Shown in pieces: positions 54,049 through 63,912 of a DNA stretch of 64,000 nt. The notes under the pieces were generated by a model that was given only the letters and a program-made list of their open reading frames with translations, had not been told where the DNA came from and searched no databases. Positions within the stretch are counted from its first letter, which is position 1. Every line of letters begins with the position of its first letter. The position numbers were made by a program, and so were the translations under genes. This stretch comes from Peptococcaceae bacterium (lineage in GTDB: Bacteria > Bacillota > Peptococcia > DRI-13 > PHAD01). The stretch lies in assembly GCA_024655825.1 (NCBI GenBank), contig JANLFJ010000007.1, forward strand, positions 35,904 through 99,903, in the 5' to 3' direction.

Positions 54049-54866
54049 CACTGCCAACAATATATGTGATTTCTGATTCCTTGGGAGAGACGGCCGAATT
54101 TGTGGCGAAGGCCGCAGCCAGCCAGTTCAATTCGGGGCAGGTGGAAATAAAAAGGATCCCCTATGTCAATGATGAAGAGCATATTGCGGAAATTTTAGCG
54201 GAAATGGCCGGGCAGAACGCCATGATCGCTTTTACCTTGGTTTTGCCAAGGCTGCGCCAGTGCCTGCTGGATAAAGCACGTGAATACAATATTTTAGCGG
54301 TGGATGTCTTAGGGCCGATGCTTGATGCCTTTTCCAGGCTGTCCCAAACGCCGCCCCGCTTGGAACCCGGGCTGCTGCACAAGCTTGATGAGGACTATTT
54401 CAGCAGGGTGGAAGCCATAGAGTTCGCGGTCAAATATGACGACGGGAAAGACCCGCGGGGCATCCTTTACGCCGATATCGTGCTTATCGGCATTTCCAGG
54501 ACTTCCAAGACCCCGCTTTGCATGTACCTGGCCCACAAGAGAATCAGGGCGGCCAACGTTCCGCTGGTGCCGGAGGTCTCGCCGCCGGAAGAACTGTTCA
54601 GCATCCCGCCCCGCAAGATAGTGGGATTGACTGTAAAACCAGAGATACTTAACCCCATACGCCAGGAAAGGCTTAAATCGCTGGGACTCGCGCCGAGCGC
54701 CGACTATGCGAGCATGGAAAGGATACTGAAAGAAATCGAGTACGCGGAGAAAATCATGAGCAAAATAGGGTGCCCGGTCATAGATGTCTCCAATAAGGCC
54801 GTGGAAGAGACGGCCAGCCGCATCCTACAGATATATTACAGGGGGGAACAAAGTGAAAGAAAGTAA
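54045..54866 (+). CDS. ppsR: Pyruvate, phosphate dikinase regulatory protein (kinase/pyrophosphorylase)
   Basis: 273 residues, DUF299 family. N-terminal [21 protein letters not shown]-loop-like [19 protein letters not shown], and C-terminal [14 protein letters not shown]. It phosphorylates (ADP as donor) and dephosphorylates the active-site threonine of PPDK, whose gene is next. GGAGG (54031-54035) is 9 bases before ATA 54045, which overlaps the ccpN stop as ATAA. The first canonical in-frame start, GTG 54066, would remove the conserved first strand and has no site. Also called ppdR or yqfL. Confidence 0.94.
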   Translation: MTLPTIYVISDSLGETAEFVAKAAASQFNSGQVEIKRIPYVNDEEHIAEILAEMAGQNAMIAFTLVLPRLRQCLLDKAREYNILAVDVLGPMLDAFSRLSQTPPRLEPGLLHKLDEDYFSRVEAIEFAVKYDDGKDPRGILYADIVLIGISRTSKTPLCMYLAHKRIRAANVPLVPEVSPPEELFSIPPRKIVGLTVKPEILNPIRQERLKSLGLAPSADYASMERILKEIEYAEKIMSKIGCPVIDVSNKAVEETASRILQIYYRGEQSERK

Positions 54867-57510
54867 GTATGTGTATTTATTCAGAGAAGGAAGCGCCGGC
54901 ATGAAAAATCTCCTGGGGGGAAAAGGGGCCAACCTTGCGGAGATGACGAATATCGGCCTGCCGGTGCCGCCGGGTTTGACAATTACCACCAAGGCCTGCA
55001 TAGAGTTTTTTAAGGCGGGCAAAACGTTTCCTGCCGGCTTGGAAGAGGAGTTGTGGGAAAAGCTGGCCGCAGTGGAAGAGCAGGCCGGGAAGAAGTTCGG
55101 CGACCTGCATGACCCGCTTCTGGTTTCTGTCCGCTCGGGTGCTCCTGTGTCAATGCCGGGGATGATGGATACAATCCTCAACCTTGGTTTGAACGATGAG
55201 ACAGTGGAAGGCTTGAGCCGCGCCACGCAGAACAGGCGGTTCGCCCTTGACAGCTACCGGCGCTTTATCCAGATGTTTGCCGATGTGGTGATGGGCGTAG
55301 AGCACTTTCAGTTCGAAACCGCCCTCGAAAAGAGAAAGGAAGAAGCAGGCGTTAAGGTGGATAAGGACCTGACGCCGGAGGCGCTGGAAAAACTGATCGA
55401 AGATTACAAAAGTATTGTCAGGAGGACCAAAGGTCAGAGCTTTCCCCAACAACCAAGGGAACAGCTCTTGATGGCCATCCGCGCTGTCTTTAATTCCTGG
55501 TTCAATCCCCGGGCCGAGGTGTACCGCAAGATAAACAACATCCCGCAAGATCTGGGCACGGCGGTGAACGTGCAGGCCATGGTCTTCGGGAACATGGGCG
55601 ACGATTCGGGGACGGGGGTGGCGTTCACCCGCAATCCGTCCACCGGCGAGAAGAAGCTTTACGGCGAGTTCCTCATGAATGCCCAGGGTGAGGATGTGGT
55701 CGCCGGGATACGCACACCTCAATCGATTGAACAACTGAGCCGGGAAAACCCGCAAATATACAGCCAGTTCACACGAATCTGCAGCATCCTGGAAACGCAT
55801 TACCGCGACGTGCAGGATATTGAGTTTACCATAGAACGCGGCAAGCTGTACATGCTCCAGACGCGGACCGGGAAAAGGACAGCCGGCGCGGCGGTAAAAA
55901 TTGCCGTGGATATGGTGAATGAAGGGATTATCAGCAAGGAAGAGGCGATCATGCGCATCGAACCTTCTTCCCTTGACCAGCTGCTGCACAGGAGGATCGA
56001 CCCGGCCTCGGAGGTGAAAGTGATTGCCAAGGGACTTCCTGCTTCTCCCGGAGCCGCTTCAGGCCATGTTGTGCTGGATGCCGACAGGGCGGAAGGCCAG
56101 GCCAAAGAAGGGAAAAAAGTCATCCTGGTGAGGACGGAGACAACGCCCGACGATATTCACGGAATCGTGGCGGCGCAGGGCATTCTCACCAGCCGCGGCG
56201 GTATGACCAGCCATGCGGCTGTGGTGGCGCGCGGCATGGGCAAATGCTGTGTCTGCGGCTGCGAGGCCCTGAAAATAGATTATGAGGCTGGCGAAATCAA
56301 AGTTGACGGGCAGGTTATCAGGGAAGGCGACATCATTTCCCTTGACGGCAGCACCGGAAAAGTGATGCTGGGGCAGGTCAAGCTGATTGACCCCGAACTG
56401 AGCCCCGAGTTCCAGGAAATACTCTCCTGGGCCGATGAGATAAAAAGGCTTAAGGTGAGGGCCAACGCCGACAATCCCCCGGACGCTGCCAAGGCCAGGG
56501 AATTTGGGGCTGAGGGGATTGGGCTCTGCCGCACGGAGCACATGTTTATGGCTCCGGACCGCGTTCCCGTTGTTCAGGAGATGATCATGGCGGATAATAT
56601 AGAAGACCGTGAAAAAGCCCTGGCCAAACTCTTGCCCATGCAGGAGGAGGATTTTTACGGCATCCTCAAGGTAATGAACGGTCTCCCTGTCACCATCCGG
56701 CTTCTGGATCCCCCGCTGCACGAATTTTTACCCGATGTGGAGGAGCTCATTACTGAAATCGGCGAGCTTAAGATGGTCAAAGCCGATCCGGAAAGGATCA
56801 TGGCTCTGCAGACGGTTCTCACCAGGGCCAGGTCCCTGCGCGAATTCAATCCCATGCTCGGCCACCGCGGCTGCCGGCTTGGCGTTTCGTATCCCGAGAT
56901 TTACCGGATGCAGGCACGCGCCATTTTCCAGGCTGCAGCCCGGCTGGTGAAGGAAGGATATAAGGTCTGGCCTGAAGTGGAGATACCCCTGGTGATAGAC
57001 AAGAACGAGCTGGCTCTCCTGCGCGGGGAAATTGAGGAGGTGGCCCGCCAGGTTATGAGCGAATACAAGGTGGAATTTCACTTTACCGTGGGCACTATGA
57101 TCGAACTGCCCCGTGCCTGCCTGACGGCCGATAAAGTGGCGGAGGTGGCCGACTTTTTCTCCTTTGGGACAAACGACTTGACCCAGACTACCCTGGGTTT
57201 CAGCCGCGACGACGCGGAGGGCAAGTTCATGAACGATTACCTTGAGAAAAAAATCCTGAAAAACAACCCCTTCATTGTCCTGGACCGGGAAGGGGTGGGG
57301 CAGTTGATGGAAATGGCTGTAAAGAAGGGCCGCGAGAAAAAACCGGGGCTGGAAATCGGCATCTGCGGGGAACACGGCGGCGAACCGAATTCTATCGAGT
57401 TTTGCCACCTGGCCGGTCTGAACTATGTGAGCTGTTCGCCGTTCCGGGTGCCCGTCGCCAGGCTGGCGGCTGCCCAGGCCCAGGTTATCAACCCAAGACC
57501 AATCAAGTAA
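54853..57510 (+). CDS. ppdK: Pyruvate, phosphate dikinase
   Basis: 885 residues, full length. N-terminal nucleotide-binding domain ([52 protein letters not shown]), the phosphohistidine domain with [18 protein letters not shown] (regulatory Thr452, catalytic His454), and the C-terminal TIM barrel with [11 protein letters not shown] and ICGEHGGEP. Interconverts pyruvate, ATP and phosphate with PEP, AMP and PPi. GTG 54853 overlaps ppsR by 14 bp. With CcpN and PpsR upstream, gluconeogenic or PEP-cycling control is clear. Confidence 0.98.
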   Translation: MKESKYVYLFREGSAGMKNLLGGKGANLAEMTNIGLPVPPGLTITTKACIEFFKAGKTFPAGLEEELWEKLAAVEEQAGKKFGDLHDPLLVSVRSGAPVSMPGMMDTILNLGLNDETVEGLSRATQNRRFALDSYRRFIQMFADVVMGVEHFQFETALEKRKEEAGVKVDKDLTPEALEKLIEDYKSIVRRTKGQSFPQQPREQLLMAIRAVFNSWFNPRAEVYRKINNIPQDLGTAVNVQAMVFGNMGDDSGTGVAFTRNPSTGEKKLYGEFLMNAQGEDVVAGIRTPQSIEQLSRENPQIYSQFTRICSILETHYRDVQDIEFTIERGKLYMLQTRTGKRTAGAAVKIAVDMVNEGIISKEEAIMRIEPSSLDQLLHRRIDPASEVKVIAKGLPASPGAASGHVVLDADRAEGQAKEGKKVILVRTETTPDDIHGIVAAQGILTSRGGMTSHAAVVARGMGKCCVCGCEALKIDYEAGEIKVDGQVIREGDIISLDGSTGKVMLGQVKLIDPELSPEFQEILSWADEIKRLKVRANADNPPDAAKAREFGAEGIGLCRTEHMFMAPDRVPVVQEMIMADNIEDREKALAKLLPMQEEDFYGILKVMNGLPVTIRLLDPPLHEFLPDVEELITEIGELKMVKADPERIMALQTVLTRARSLREFNPMLGHRGCRLGVSYPEIYRMQARAIFQAAARLVKEGYKVWPEVEIPLVIDKNELALLRGEIEEVARQVMSEYKVEFHFTVGTMIELPRACLTADKVAEVADFFSFGTNDLTQTTLGFSRDDAEGKFMNDYLEKKILKNNPFIVLDREGVGQLMEMAVKKGREKKPGLEIGICGEHGGEPNSIEFCHLAGLNYVSCSPFRVPVARLAAAQAQVINPRPIK

Positions 57511-57525
57511 GGCTTAGAATAGTTG

Positions 57526-57539
57526 GGTAAGGCCTTACC
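57526..57539. repeat. 14-bp perfect palindrome after ppdK
   Basis: GGTAAGGCCTTACC, 16 bases after the ppdK stop. No T-run follows, so not a terminator by itself; it may be a protein-binding or recombination site. Confidence 0.4.
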
Positions 57540-57570
57540 TATGAAGGCTGTAAGAAGTTTTGTAAAAAAG

Positions 57571-57620
57571 AGAGAGGGCATTGTCTATTAGTAAACTAAG
57601 AGATAGTACCCTCTCTTTTT
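57571..57620 (+). terminator. Rho-independent terminator of the ccpN-ppsR-ppdK operon
   Basis: Stem AGAGAGGG (57571-57578) with CCCTCTCT (57609-57616), extended inside by TTAGT/ACTAA pairing, then TTTT. From here to 57780 I see no gene. Confidence 0.75.
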
Positions 57621-57780
57621 CAATTCGGGGAGCTAGGATTTGGTTGTGCCGAGCGCTAGATGGATGGAAACAGTGCTGTGTATCATATAGCATTTTTCGC
57701 CCTGGGTCAGTTTTTATAGAGTTGTGTATGTCAATGTTCTGAGAAAATTCTTTTAGAAATATTTCAGGGGTGACTACTTA

Positions 57781-57984
57781 ATGCGTCTTGGGCATCTCTT
57801 AAATGTTCTGGCCCATAATTCTATTTACCTGGTAGACGCGGTCCGTATATTGGGCATGCGGGGATTGGTGCGATTTGTCCGCGACACCTTGTCTAGTCCC
57901 TGCTTGGATGTTGAGATAACAACATTCATGTGGTATAATTTTACAATGAAACAGAATGTGGGTGATTGTATAAATGATTACTAA
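57781..57984 (+). CDS. Doubtful 67-codon ORF before the nucleotidyltransferase gene
   Basis: ATG with a fair ribosome site (AGGGGTGAC, 9 bases). The first 45 residues (for example LVDAVRILGMRGLVRFVRD) look protein-like, but the 3' part reads through the promoter at 57911-57939 and overlaps the next gene by 11 bp. No family recognised. It may be a truncated relic whose end was replaced when the downstream cassette arrived. Confidence 0.3.
   Translation: MRLGHLLNVLAHNSIYLVDAVRILGMRGLVRFVRDTLSSPCLDVEITTFMWYNFTMKQNVGDCINDY
57911..57939 (+). promoter_or_regulatory. Sigma-A promoter of the nucleotidyltransferase/HEPN pair
   Basis: TTGAGA (57911-57916), 17-base spacer, perfect TATAAT (57934-57939). 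It lies 35 bp before the ATG of the first gene of the pair. Confidence 0.8.
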
Positions 57985-58297
57985 GCATATTGTTCAATCC
58001 ATGGCTGAGAGAATTGTAAATGCCTTTTCACCGGAAAAAATTATTGTTTTTGGCTCTTGGGCACGGAATGAAGCCACCAAAGATAGCGATATTGATTTTT
58101 TGGTAATCACCTCTTATAAAGGCTCAAAAAGAGATATCCAAGTAGCTATGAGAAGAGAATTAAAGGGATTTGGTATTCCTAAAGACGTTATAGTTGCCTC
58201 AAAAGAAGAGATTGAGCAAAAAAAAGATTTGCCAGGATATATTTATGGAACCGCATTAAAGGAGGGGAGGGTCGTTTATGAGCGAATTGACCAATAG
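57974..58297 (+). CDS. MNT-type nucleotidyltransferase (minimal nucleotidyltransferase, possible antitoxin)
   Basis: 107 residues, small polymerase-beta-fold domain: IIVFGSWARNEATKDSDIDFLVI has the GSW...DxD motif with both metal aspartates. Partner of the HEPN gene, which overlaps its end by 20 bp. In MntA/HepT pairs the nucleotidyltransferase adds AMP to the HEPN toxin and silences it. Ribosome site GGGTGATT before ATG 57974. Confidence 0.88.
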   Translation: MITKHIVQSMAERIVNAFSPEKIIVFGSWARNEATKDSDIDFLVITSYKGSKRDIQVAMRRELKGFGIPKDVIVASKEEIEQKKDLPGYIYGTALKEGRVVYERIDQ

Positions 58298-58679
58298 ACA
58301 ACTGGCATTACGGTGGTTTGAATATGCGAAAAACGATTTACAGGCAGCATCAATATTACTTTCGCATGATGACGTGGCTCCCCGGACCGTTTGTTTTTTA
58401 GCTCAACAAAGTGCTGAAAAAGCTCTGAAAGCAATTTTAGTGTTAAAAGGATTGGATGTAATAAGAACTCATGACCTTGATGCTTTATCAGAGACATTAC
58501 CTAAAAAAGTAAGTGCAAAGTTTGAAAGTTTTGATTTAACATGGTTAACTGAATGGAGCGTGGAATCCCGTTATCCCGGAGATTGGCCGGAAGCTTCATG
58601 TGAGGATGCAAAAAAGGCAGTAACAATAGCTACAGAAGTCCTTAATGCATGTAATAGTATTTTTATAAATGAAAATTAA
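58278..58679 (+). CDS. HEPN domain protein, partner of the nucleotidyltransferase
   Basis: 133 residues, all-helical HEPN domain: RWFEYAKNDLQAASILL, FLAQQSAEKALKAILV, IRTHDLDALSETL, and VESRYPGDWPEAS near the C-terminus. The residues between Arg and His in RTH are too few for the RX4-6H RNase motif of toxic HepT proteins, so this group may not cut RNA. A substrate-binding role with the nucleotidyltransferase is the alternative. More AT-rich than the flanking genes. Confidence 0.85.
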   Translation: MSELTNRQLALRWFEYAKNDLQAASILLSHDDVAPRTVCFLAQQSAEKALKAILVLKGLDVIRTHDLDALSETLPKKVSAKFESFDLTWLTEWSVESRYPGDWPEASCEDAKKAVTIATEVLNACNSIFINEN

Positions 58680-58748
58680 TATAATGGAGGAAATAGAAAA
58701 CAAAAAGTGTTCCATAATGTAAAAAACGGTGATTGGTCTATTATGATA

Positions 58749-58781
58749 GCGGCGGCCCAGGCCCAAATAAGGCACGGCTAG
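58749..58781 (+). pseudogene. Possible relic of a ppdK 3' end
   Basis: GCGGCGGCCCAGGCCCA (58749-58765) matches the ppdK end at 57466-57482 in 16 of 17 bases. It is in the same frame (Ala-Ala-Ala-Gln-Ala-Gln) and runs to a TAG at 58779-58781 (tail IRHG). The upstream flanks do not match. It could be the displaced old end of ppdK or one half of a target-site duplication; chance similarity in a GC-rich stretch remains possible. Confidence 0.4.
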
Positions 58782-58808
58782 TCAGGGAAGTTTATGATTC
58801 CATGAGAA

Positions 58809-58844
58809 GGGGGCGGCTCCAAAGTTTTATTGTGAGACGCCCCC
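58809..58844 (+). terminator. Terminator-like hairpin after the HEPN gene
   Basis: Perfect 7-bp GGGGGCG (58809-58815) with CGCCCCC (58838-58844), 22-base loop, followed by GTTCTTGTTGTGTTT, moderately T-rich. Probably ends the nucleotidyltransferase/HEPN transcript. Confidence 0.55.
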
Positions 58845-59090
58845 GTTCTTGTTGTGTTTATATACTGCGTTAATATTAATGGGCAAACATCATTCCGTTT
58901 GGGTGCCAGGAGCCTACAGGCCTTATTTTGCTTAAATCCGTCATAAATGTCGAAATTCGTTGGTTAAGAAAAAAGAGGATTTTCATTATTTAAGGAGTAT
59001 TAATGTAAAGTAACAGGATGAAAACTAATATTAAAATTAATGAAGAAAAAGAAAGAGGAAGGTGAAAGGCCCCGCAAGGGGTCGCCGACA

Positions 59091-59687
59091 ATGCTGATCG
59101 TAGGTATTAACGGAAGTCCCAACAAAGAGGGATCCACCGCTTTTTTATTGAACAAAGGGCTGGAACAGGCCGCAAGGCTGGGAGCAAAAACGGAAATTAT
59201 TCACGCAGCCGAGGTTTTAAAAGACCTGGCGGTTCCTTTTTGTACTGTTTGTTCCACGCCGTGCCAGGGGACCTGCATGGCCGGGACTTCTTTTGAGGAT
59301 GCGCTCAACCTGTTAAGTGAAGCAGACGGCATGCTGGTCGGCTCGCCGGTTTATTTCGGCAGTATAACCGGCCAGTTGAAGGCTTTTTGGGACCAGACCC
59401 GCCGGCTTCGTGCGGAAAAGAAGCTGCTAAACGTTGCCGGCGGAGCTGTGGCCGTAGGAGCATCCCGTTTCGGCGGGCAAGAACTTACAATAAGAGTCAT
59501 CCAGGAAATGATGCTTGTACAGGGTATGACAATCGTAGGTCCGGGTCATGCTGGTCATGACTGCGGTCATTTCGGGGTTGCCGCCCAGCGCCCGGCCCAG
59601 GAGGATAAGCAGGCGCTGGAAAGGATTGCGGTCCTGGCTAAAAGGATTTTTGAAGTTGCCCGAGAAACCAGGGTACTGCGAGAGTAG
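59091..59687 (+). CDS. NADPH-dependent FMN reductase / flavodoxin-fold iron-sulfur-type protein
   Basis: 198 residues. N-terminal VGINGSPNKEGSTAFLLNKG is the FMN phosphate loop; a cysteine cluster CTVCSTPCQGTCMAG (about 46-60) follows, then MLVGSPVYFGSITGQLKAFWDQT and GGAVAVGASRFGGQELT. Cysteine-bearing members carry electrons in anaerobes; substrate unknown. ATG 59091 (after AAGGGG) gives the family N-terminus; ATG 59040 would add 17 basic residues and has no good site. Confidence 0.87.
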   Translation: MLIVGINGSPNKEGSTAFLLNKGLEQAARLGAKTEIIHAAEVLKDLAVPFCTVCSTPCQGTCMAGTSFEDALNLLSEADGMLVGSPVYFGSITGQLKAFWDQTRRLRAEKKLLNVAGGAVAVGASRFGGQELTIRVIQEMMLVQGMTIVGPGHAGHDCGHFGVAAQRPAQEDKQALERIAVLAKRIFEVARETRVLRE

Positions 59688-59697
59688 GAGCGAAGAA

Positions 59698-60732
59698 ATG
59701 TCCATTCGCCAGGAAATCGAAGCCTTCGAAGAAACAGCTCTCAGTCCTTATGCCATGCTCGCTTCCAGGTCGGTGGGCCGCCAACGGCCCGAGGAACCTG
59801 ATCCCATCCGGACCTGCTTCATGAGGGACAGGGACCGCATAATTCATTCCAAGTCTTTTCGCCGCTTGAAACATAAAACACAGGTTTTTATTGCCATGGG
59901 CAACGACCACTACAGGACAAGGCTGACTCATACCCTGGAAGTGAACCAGATTTCTCAAACTGCGGGCAAAGCGCTGCGGCTGAATCTTGATTTGATTGAA
60001 GCCATTGCCCTCGGCCATGATGTCGGACATACGCCGTTTGCTCACACTGGCGAGGAGGTTTTGGACAGGCTTTTGCCCGGCGGTTTTAAACACAATTTAA
60101 ACAGTGTTCGCGTACTGACCCGGATCGAACAGGGCAGGGCGGGACCCGGTTTAAACCTCAGCCAGGAGGTGCTGGACGGGATAGCACATCACAGCGGGTT
60201 TGGGAGGGGAGAGAGCGCCTGTAAGACCCTGGAGGGGCAGGTCGTGCGGTATGCCGACAAAATTGCCTATGTCCAGCACGATATAGATGACAGCATCAGG
60301 GCCTCCGTACTCACTTTGGATGATATACCCAAAGAGTTCCTGGATATATTGGGATACAGCCACAGCGAAAGAGTCGGAACCCTGGTAAAAGACCTCGTCC
60401 TTACTACGAGGTCAAATTTGGCCCGGGGCGAAATAAAAGTCAGCCTGAGCCCTGAAATAAACAGGGCTCTCCAGGGATTGCGCAGGTTTATGTTTGAAAC
60501 GGTGTATAAAGGGCCATACTGCCAGAAGCAAAGGCATGGTGCCGCCCACATTGTGGAGTATTTATTCAGCTATTATATGGAAAATCCGGATGAACTGCCC
60601 GGCCTGTACAGGGAAATTGCGGAAGAAGAAGGGCTTGAGCAGGGCGTGGCCGATTATATTTCCGGGATGACGGACAATTACTGTGTGCTGCTGTTTAAGG
60701 ATAAAGTCCTGCCGCAGGCGAGCGTTAAGTAA
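59698..60732 (+). CDS. dgt: Deoxyguanosinetriphosphate triphosphohydrolase-like protein
   Basis: 344 residues, HD superfamily dNTPase of the shorter type. Features: DRDRIIHSKSFRRLKHKTQVF, the HD residues in RLTHTLEVNQIS, ALGHDVGHTPFAHTGEEVL, NSVRVL and YADKIAYVQHDIDDS. It hydrolyses dNTPs to nucleoside and triphosphate. ATG 59698 after TAGGAG; a longer opening upstream lies in the previous gene. Located before dnaG as in many Clostridia. Confidence 0.93.
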   Translation: MSIRQEIEAFEETALSPYAMLASRSVGRQRPEEPDPIRTCFMRDRDRIIHSKSFRRLKHKTQVFIAMGNDHYRTRLTHTLEVNQISQTAGKALRLNLDLIEAIALGHDVGHTPFAHTGEEVLDRLLPGGFKHNLNSVRVLTRIEQGRAGPGLNLSQEVLDGIAHHSGFGRGESACKTLEGQVVRYADKIAYVQHDIDDSIRASVLTLDDIPKEFLDILGYSHSERVGTLVKDLVLTTRSNLARGEIKVSLSPEINRALQGLRRFMFETVYKGPYCQKQRHGAAHIVEYLFSYYMENPDELPGLYREIAEEEGLEQGVADYISGMTDNYCVLLFKDKVLPQASVK

Positions 60733-60883
60733 AGGTTATAGTGGGAAACAATGCCATAAATAGAAAGATTAAATAATAAACAATAAATAATATGTATAAA
60801 AATGTGGCTAAAAAAAGAGGAAATTTAATTTTTTTAACGAATAAATCATAAATATTTGCAATGAAAAACGCTGTATCTTAATT

Positions 60884-60894
60884 AGACCTGGTCT
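60884..60894. promoter_or_regulatory. Palindrome in the dnaG upstream region
   Basis: AGACCTGGTCT, a perfect 11-bp palindrome in the 244-bp AT-rich gap before dnaG. It resembles operator half-sites of GntR-type repressors only loosely. The gap has no clear promoter hexamers and no terminator for dgt. Confidence 0.35.
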
Positions 60895-60976
60895 GAAATC
60901 TTTTCGAAAAAGCAGGAAAAAAGGTTGTAAATGAAGAAAAAAAGAACAAACGCGTTATAAGGTGGTGAAAAAGGTC

Positions 60977-62773
60977 ATGGGCCAGATCCCCCAGGAATTT
61001 ATTGATGACCTGCGCCACCGGGCGGATATTGTGGAGATAATAAGGGAATTCGTGCCGCTAAAAAAACAGGGCCAAAACTTTATCGGGTTGTGTCCATTCC
61101 ATGCGGAGAAAACTCCTTCTTTTGTTGTCTCTCCTCAGAAACAGATCTTTCATTGCTTTGGCTGCGGAAAGGGCGGAAATGTTTTTACCTTTCTCATGGA
61201 GAAGAGCGCCATGAGTTTCCTGGAAGCGGTTTCCTTTCTGGCCAAACGTTACGGCCTCCTGATCCCGGTCTCTGCCGTTTCTCCGGAAAAAAAGAAACAG
61301 GAATCATTAAAAAAAAGGTACTATCATATCAATGAACTAGCAGCCCGGTTTTATTCCGGAAAGCTGTACGATAAAACAGGGGCGGAAGCCTTATCATACC
61401 TGAAAAATAGGGGACTTAACAAAAATACCCTGGAAAAATTTGCGCTTGGGTACGCGCCTCCCGGTTGGGATGAACTCAGCCGTTTTTTGTTGGAGCAAGG
61501 GTGTTCGGAACAGGAACTCCTGCTGTTGGGACTTGCCGTAAAGACGCAAAAAGGCGGAACTGTTGACCGCTTCCGCCACCGCATCATTTATCCCATTACG
61601 GATGAAGCCGGAAGGGTTGTTGGCTTTGGCGGCCGTGTTTTGGACGATTCCCAGCCGAAGTATCTTAATTCTCCGGAAACACCCCTTTTTTCGAAAGGCA
61701 AGCACCTGTACGGCTTGAATTTGGCCAGGGGAGCCATCCGCAACCAAGACAAGTCCGTAATTATGGAAGGGTACATGGATGTTATAACAGCGCATCAAAA
61801 TGAGATATACAATGCAGTGGGCACGCTGGGTACAGCCTTAACCGTTGAGCAGGCCCGGTTGTTGATGCGTTACAGCTACCAGGCAGTCATCTGTTTTGAT
61901 GCGGACCAGGCCGGCGAAAAGGCAACGCTCCGGGGTCTTGATATCTTGCAGGAACAAGGGTGCCAGGTTTCGGTCATATCCGTTCCGGGAGCGAAGGATC
62001 CGGATGAATTTATTAAAGAAGAGGGGAAGGGAAGCTTTACAGAGCTTGTTGAACGAGCCCAGCCCCTTTTGGAATATAAATTGAGCAAATTGATTGAGCG
62101 GTGTGATGCCCAGACTGTACCGGGCAAAGTCAGGATTGTGCAGTCTCTTATTCCCGACATCATGAAAACGCAAAGCCCTGTTGCGCGCCAGGCTTTTATC
62201 CAGATGGTAAGCGAACGGCTTGTCTTCCCGGAAACAGCGATTCATGCCGAAATAAGGAAAACATTTTCCCAAGACAGCCCTGCTCTCCAAAACAGTGCCC
62301 GGCAGGCTCGACCGCTGTCTGCCCGGGAAAAGGCCCAAAGGTTCCTGATCAGGATTTCCCTGGAAAACCCTCAAACCATGACGGAAATAGAAAAATGGGG
62401 AGGAAAAGAACTCTTCAGCGATCAATTGTTGAAAGAAATTTATCAAAACAATTATTTAATCTTCCAGGCTGGTCATAATATAAAAGCGGACGATTTAATG
62501 AGCCTGCTGGAAAACAGCGCTTCCCGGGATGCTTTATCGGGAATTCTGTTGGCAGATGAGGTCCCTGAAGGTTGGGAGAGAGTGTTTAAGGACTGCCTGG
62601 TGCTTTTGAAAACCGAACTGCTTAACAGGAAGATAGCAGAAAACAACAGCCGCATGTCCCAGTTCGAAAAAATGGGCGATGTCAGTAAATCCCTGGAATT
62701 GATGGTTGAAATACAGCAGATGGTAAAGGAAAAACACAGCCTGGCAACGACCCTGCGGAAGGGAGGGATTTAG
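60977..62773 (+). CDS. dnaG: DNA primase
   Basis: 598 residues. N-terminal zinc finger [11 protein letters not shown]...[10 protein letters not shown], primase core with [26 protein letters not shown] template contact (here split over 20 residues), TOPRIM motifs MEGYMDVI and [11 protein letters not shown], and a C-terminal helicase-binding domain. It makes primers at the replication fork. GGTGGTG (60961-60967) points to ATG 60977; GTG 60962 or 60965 would lie inside that site. Confidence 0.97.
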   Translation: MGQIPQEFIDDLRHRADIVEIIREFVPLKKQGQNFIGLCPFHAEKTPSFVVSPQKQIFHCFGCGKGGNVFTFLMEKSAMSFLEAVSFLAKRYGLLIPVSAVSPEKKKQESLKKRYYHINELAARFYSGKLYDKTGAEALSYLKNRGLNKNTLEKFALGYAPPGWDELSRFLLEQGCSEQELLLLGLAVKTQKGGTVDRFRHRIIYPITDEAGRVVGFGGRVLDDSQPKYLNSPETPLFSKGKHLYGLNLARGAIRNQDKSVIMEGYMDVITAHQNEIYNAVGTLGTALTVEQARLLMRYSYQAVICFDADQAGEKATLRGLDILQEQGCQVSVISVPGAKDPDEFIKEEGKGSFTELVERAQPLLEYKLSKLIERCDAQTVPGKVRIVQSLIPDIMKTQSPVARQAFIQMVSERLVFPETAIHAEIRKTFSQDSPALQNSARQARPLSAREKAQRFLIRISLENPQTMTEIEKWGGKELFSDQLLKEIYQNNYLIFQAGHNIKADDLMSLLENSASRDALSGILLADEVPEGWERVFKDCLVLLKTELLNRKIAENNSRMSQFEKMGDVSKSLELMVEIQQMVKEKHSLATTLRKGGI

Positions 62774-62775
62774 TT

Positions 62776-63912
62776 ATGAAGACTGAAAAAGAAATCGAAC
62801 AAGTGAAAATTGAAGGAGTAAAAGAACTTATTCAAAAAGGGAAAAGCCGTGGAGTATTGACTTATGGCGAAATAATGTCCGCATTGCAGGGTGTTGATAT
62901 CACTCCTGAACAAATAGATGATATTTATGAACAGTTGAATGCCATGGGCATAGATGTTGTACCCGATCCCGGCGACATTGAGGTTCTTGAAGAACCTGTG
63001 GAACCGGTGGATATGGAAGAACCGCCGGTTGACGGTGAGGGAGAGGGAGAAATTGAGATTGATCTTTCCGTTCCGGAAGGTGTAGGAATAGATGACCCTG
63101 TTCGCATGTATCTCAAGGAGATCGGGAGGGTTCCCTTGCTGTCCGCAGAAGAAGAAGTGGAGCTAGCCAAACGCATGGAACAGGGCGATGAGGAAGCCAA
63201 ACGCCGGCTGGCTGAGGCCAATCTTAGACTGGTGGTCAGCATTGCCAAGCGTTATGTGGGACGCGGCATGCTGTTTCTTGACCTGATCCAGGAAGGTAAT
63301 CTGGGGTTGATCAAAGCCGTGGAAAAATTCGATTACCGGAAAGGCTACAAGTTCAGCACATACGCCACCTGGTGGATCCGGCAGGCTATAACCAGGGCTA
63401 TTGCCGACCAGGCCAGAACGATCCGCATACCTGTTCACATGGTGGAAACAATCAACAAGCTTATTCGCGTATCCCGCCAGCTCCTTCAGGAGTTGGGCCG
63501 GGACCCTTCCCCTGAGGAAATAGCCTCTGAAATGGACATTCCTGTCGAGCGCGTAAGGGAAATACTGAAAATAGCCCAGGAGCCGGTTTCCCTGGAAACG
63601 CCGATCGGCGAGGAAGAAGACAGCCACCTCGGGGATTTCATCGAAGACGAGGATGCTCCGGCGCCTGCGGAAGCGGCTTCCTTCATCCTCTTGAAGGAGC
63701 AGCTGGAAGAGGTGTTAGAGACGCTTACCCACCGGGAAGAAAAAGTGCTGCGGCTGCGTTTCGGACTTGATGACGGCAGAGCCCGCACCCTGGAAGAAGT
63801 GGGACAGGAATTCGGGGTGACCCGTGAAAGGATTAGACAGATTGAAGCCAAAGCGCTGCGGAAGCTTCGCCATCCCAGCCGCAGCCGCAAGCTTAAGGAT
63901 TACCTGGATTAG
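62776..63912 (+). CDS. sigA: RNA polymerase primary sigma factor SigA
   Basis: 378 residues. Short acidic region 1.1, region 1.2 [21 protein letters not shown], region 2 with [21 protein letters not shown] and [17 protein letters not shown], region 3, and region 4.2 [20 protein letters not shown]. It is the housekeeping sigma. ATG after GGAGGG, 2 bp from the dnaG stop, the dnaG-sigA operon of Firmicutes. The last 88 bases of the window after it show no gene. Confidence 0.99.
   Translation: MKTEKEIEQVKIEGVKELIQKGKSRGVLTYGEIMSALQGVDITPEQIDDIYEQLNAMGIDVVPDPGDIEVLEEPVEPVDMEEPPVDGEGEGEIEIDLSVPEGVGIDDPVRMYLKEIGRVPLLSAEEEVELAKRMEQGDEEAKRRLAEANLRLVVSIAKRYVGRGMLFLDLIQEGNLGLIKAVEKFDYRKGYKFSTYATWWIRQAITRAIADQARTIRIPVHMVETINKLIRVSRQLLQELGRDPSPEEIASEMDIPVERVREILKIAQEPVSLETPIGEEEDSHLGDFIEDEDAPAPAEAASFILLKEQLEEVLETLTHREEKVLRLRFGLDDGRARTLEEVGQEFGVTRERIRQIEAKALRKLRHPSRSRKLKDYLD

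Larger units (their letters stand above)
58680..59090 (+). other. Gap of 411 bp without a convincing gene
   Basis: Holds a ppdK-3'-end-like segment (58749-58781), a strong hairpin (58809-58844) and AT-rich DNA before the FMN reductase gene. No RNA gene, promoter of good quality or repeat with other parts of the window is seen beyond these. Confidence 0.6.
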
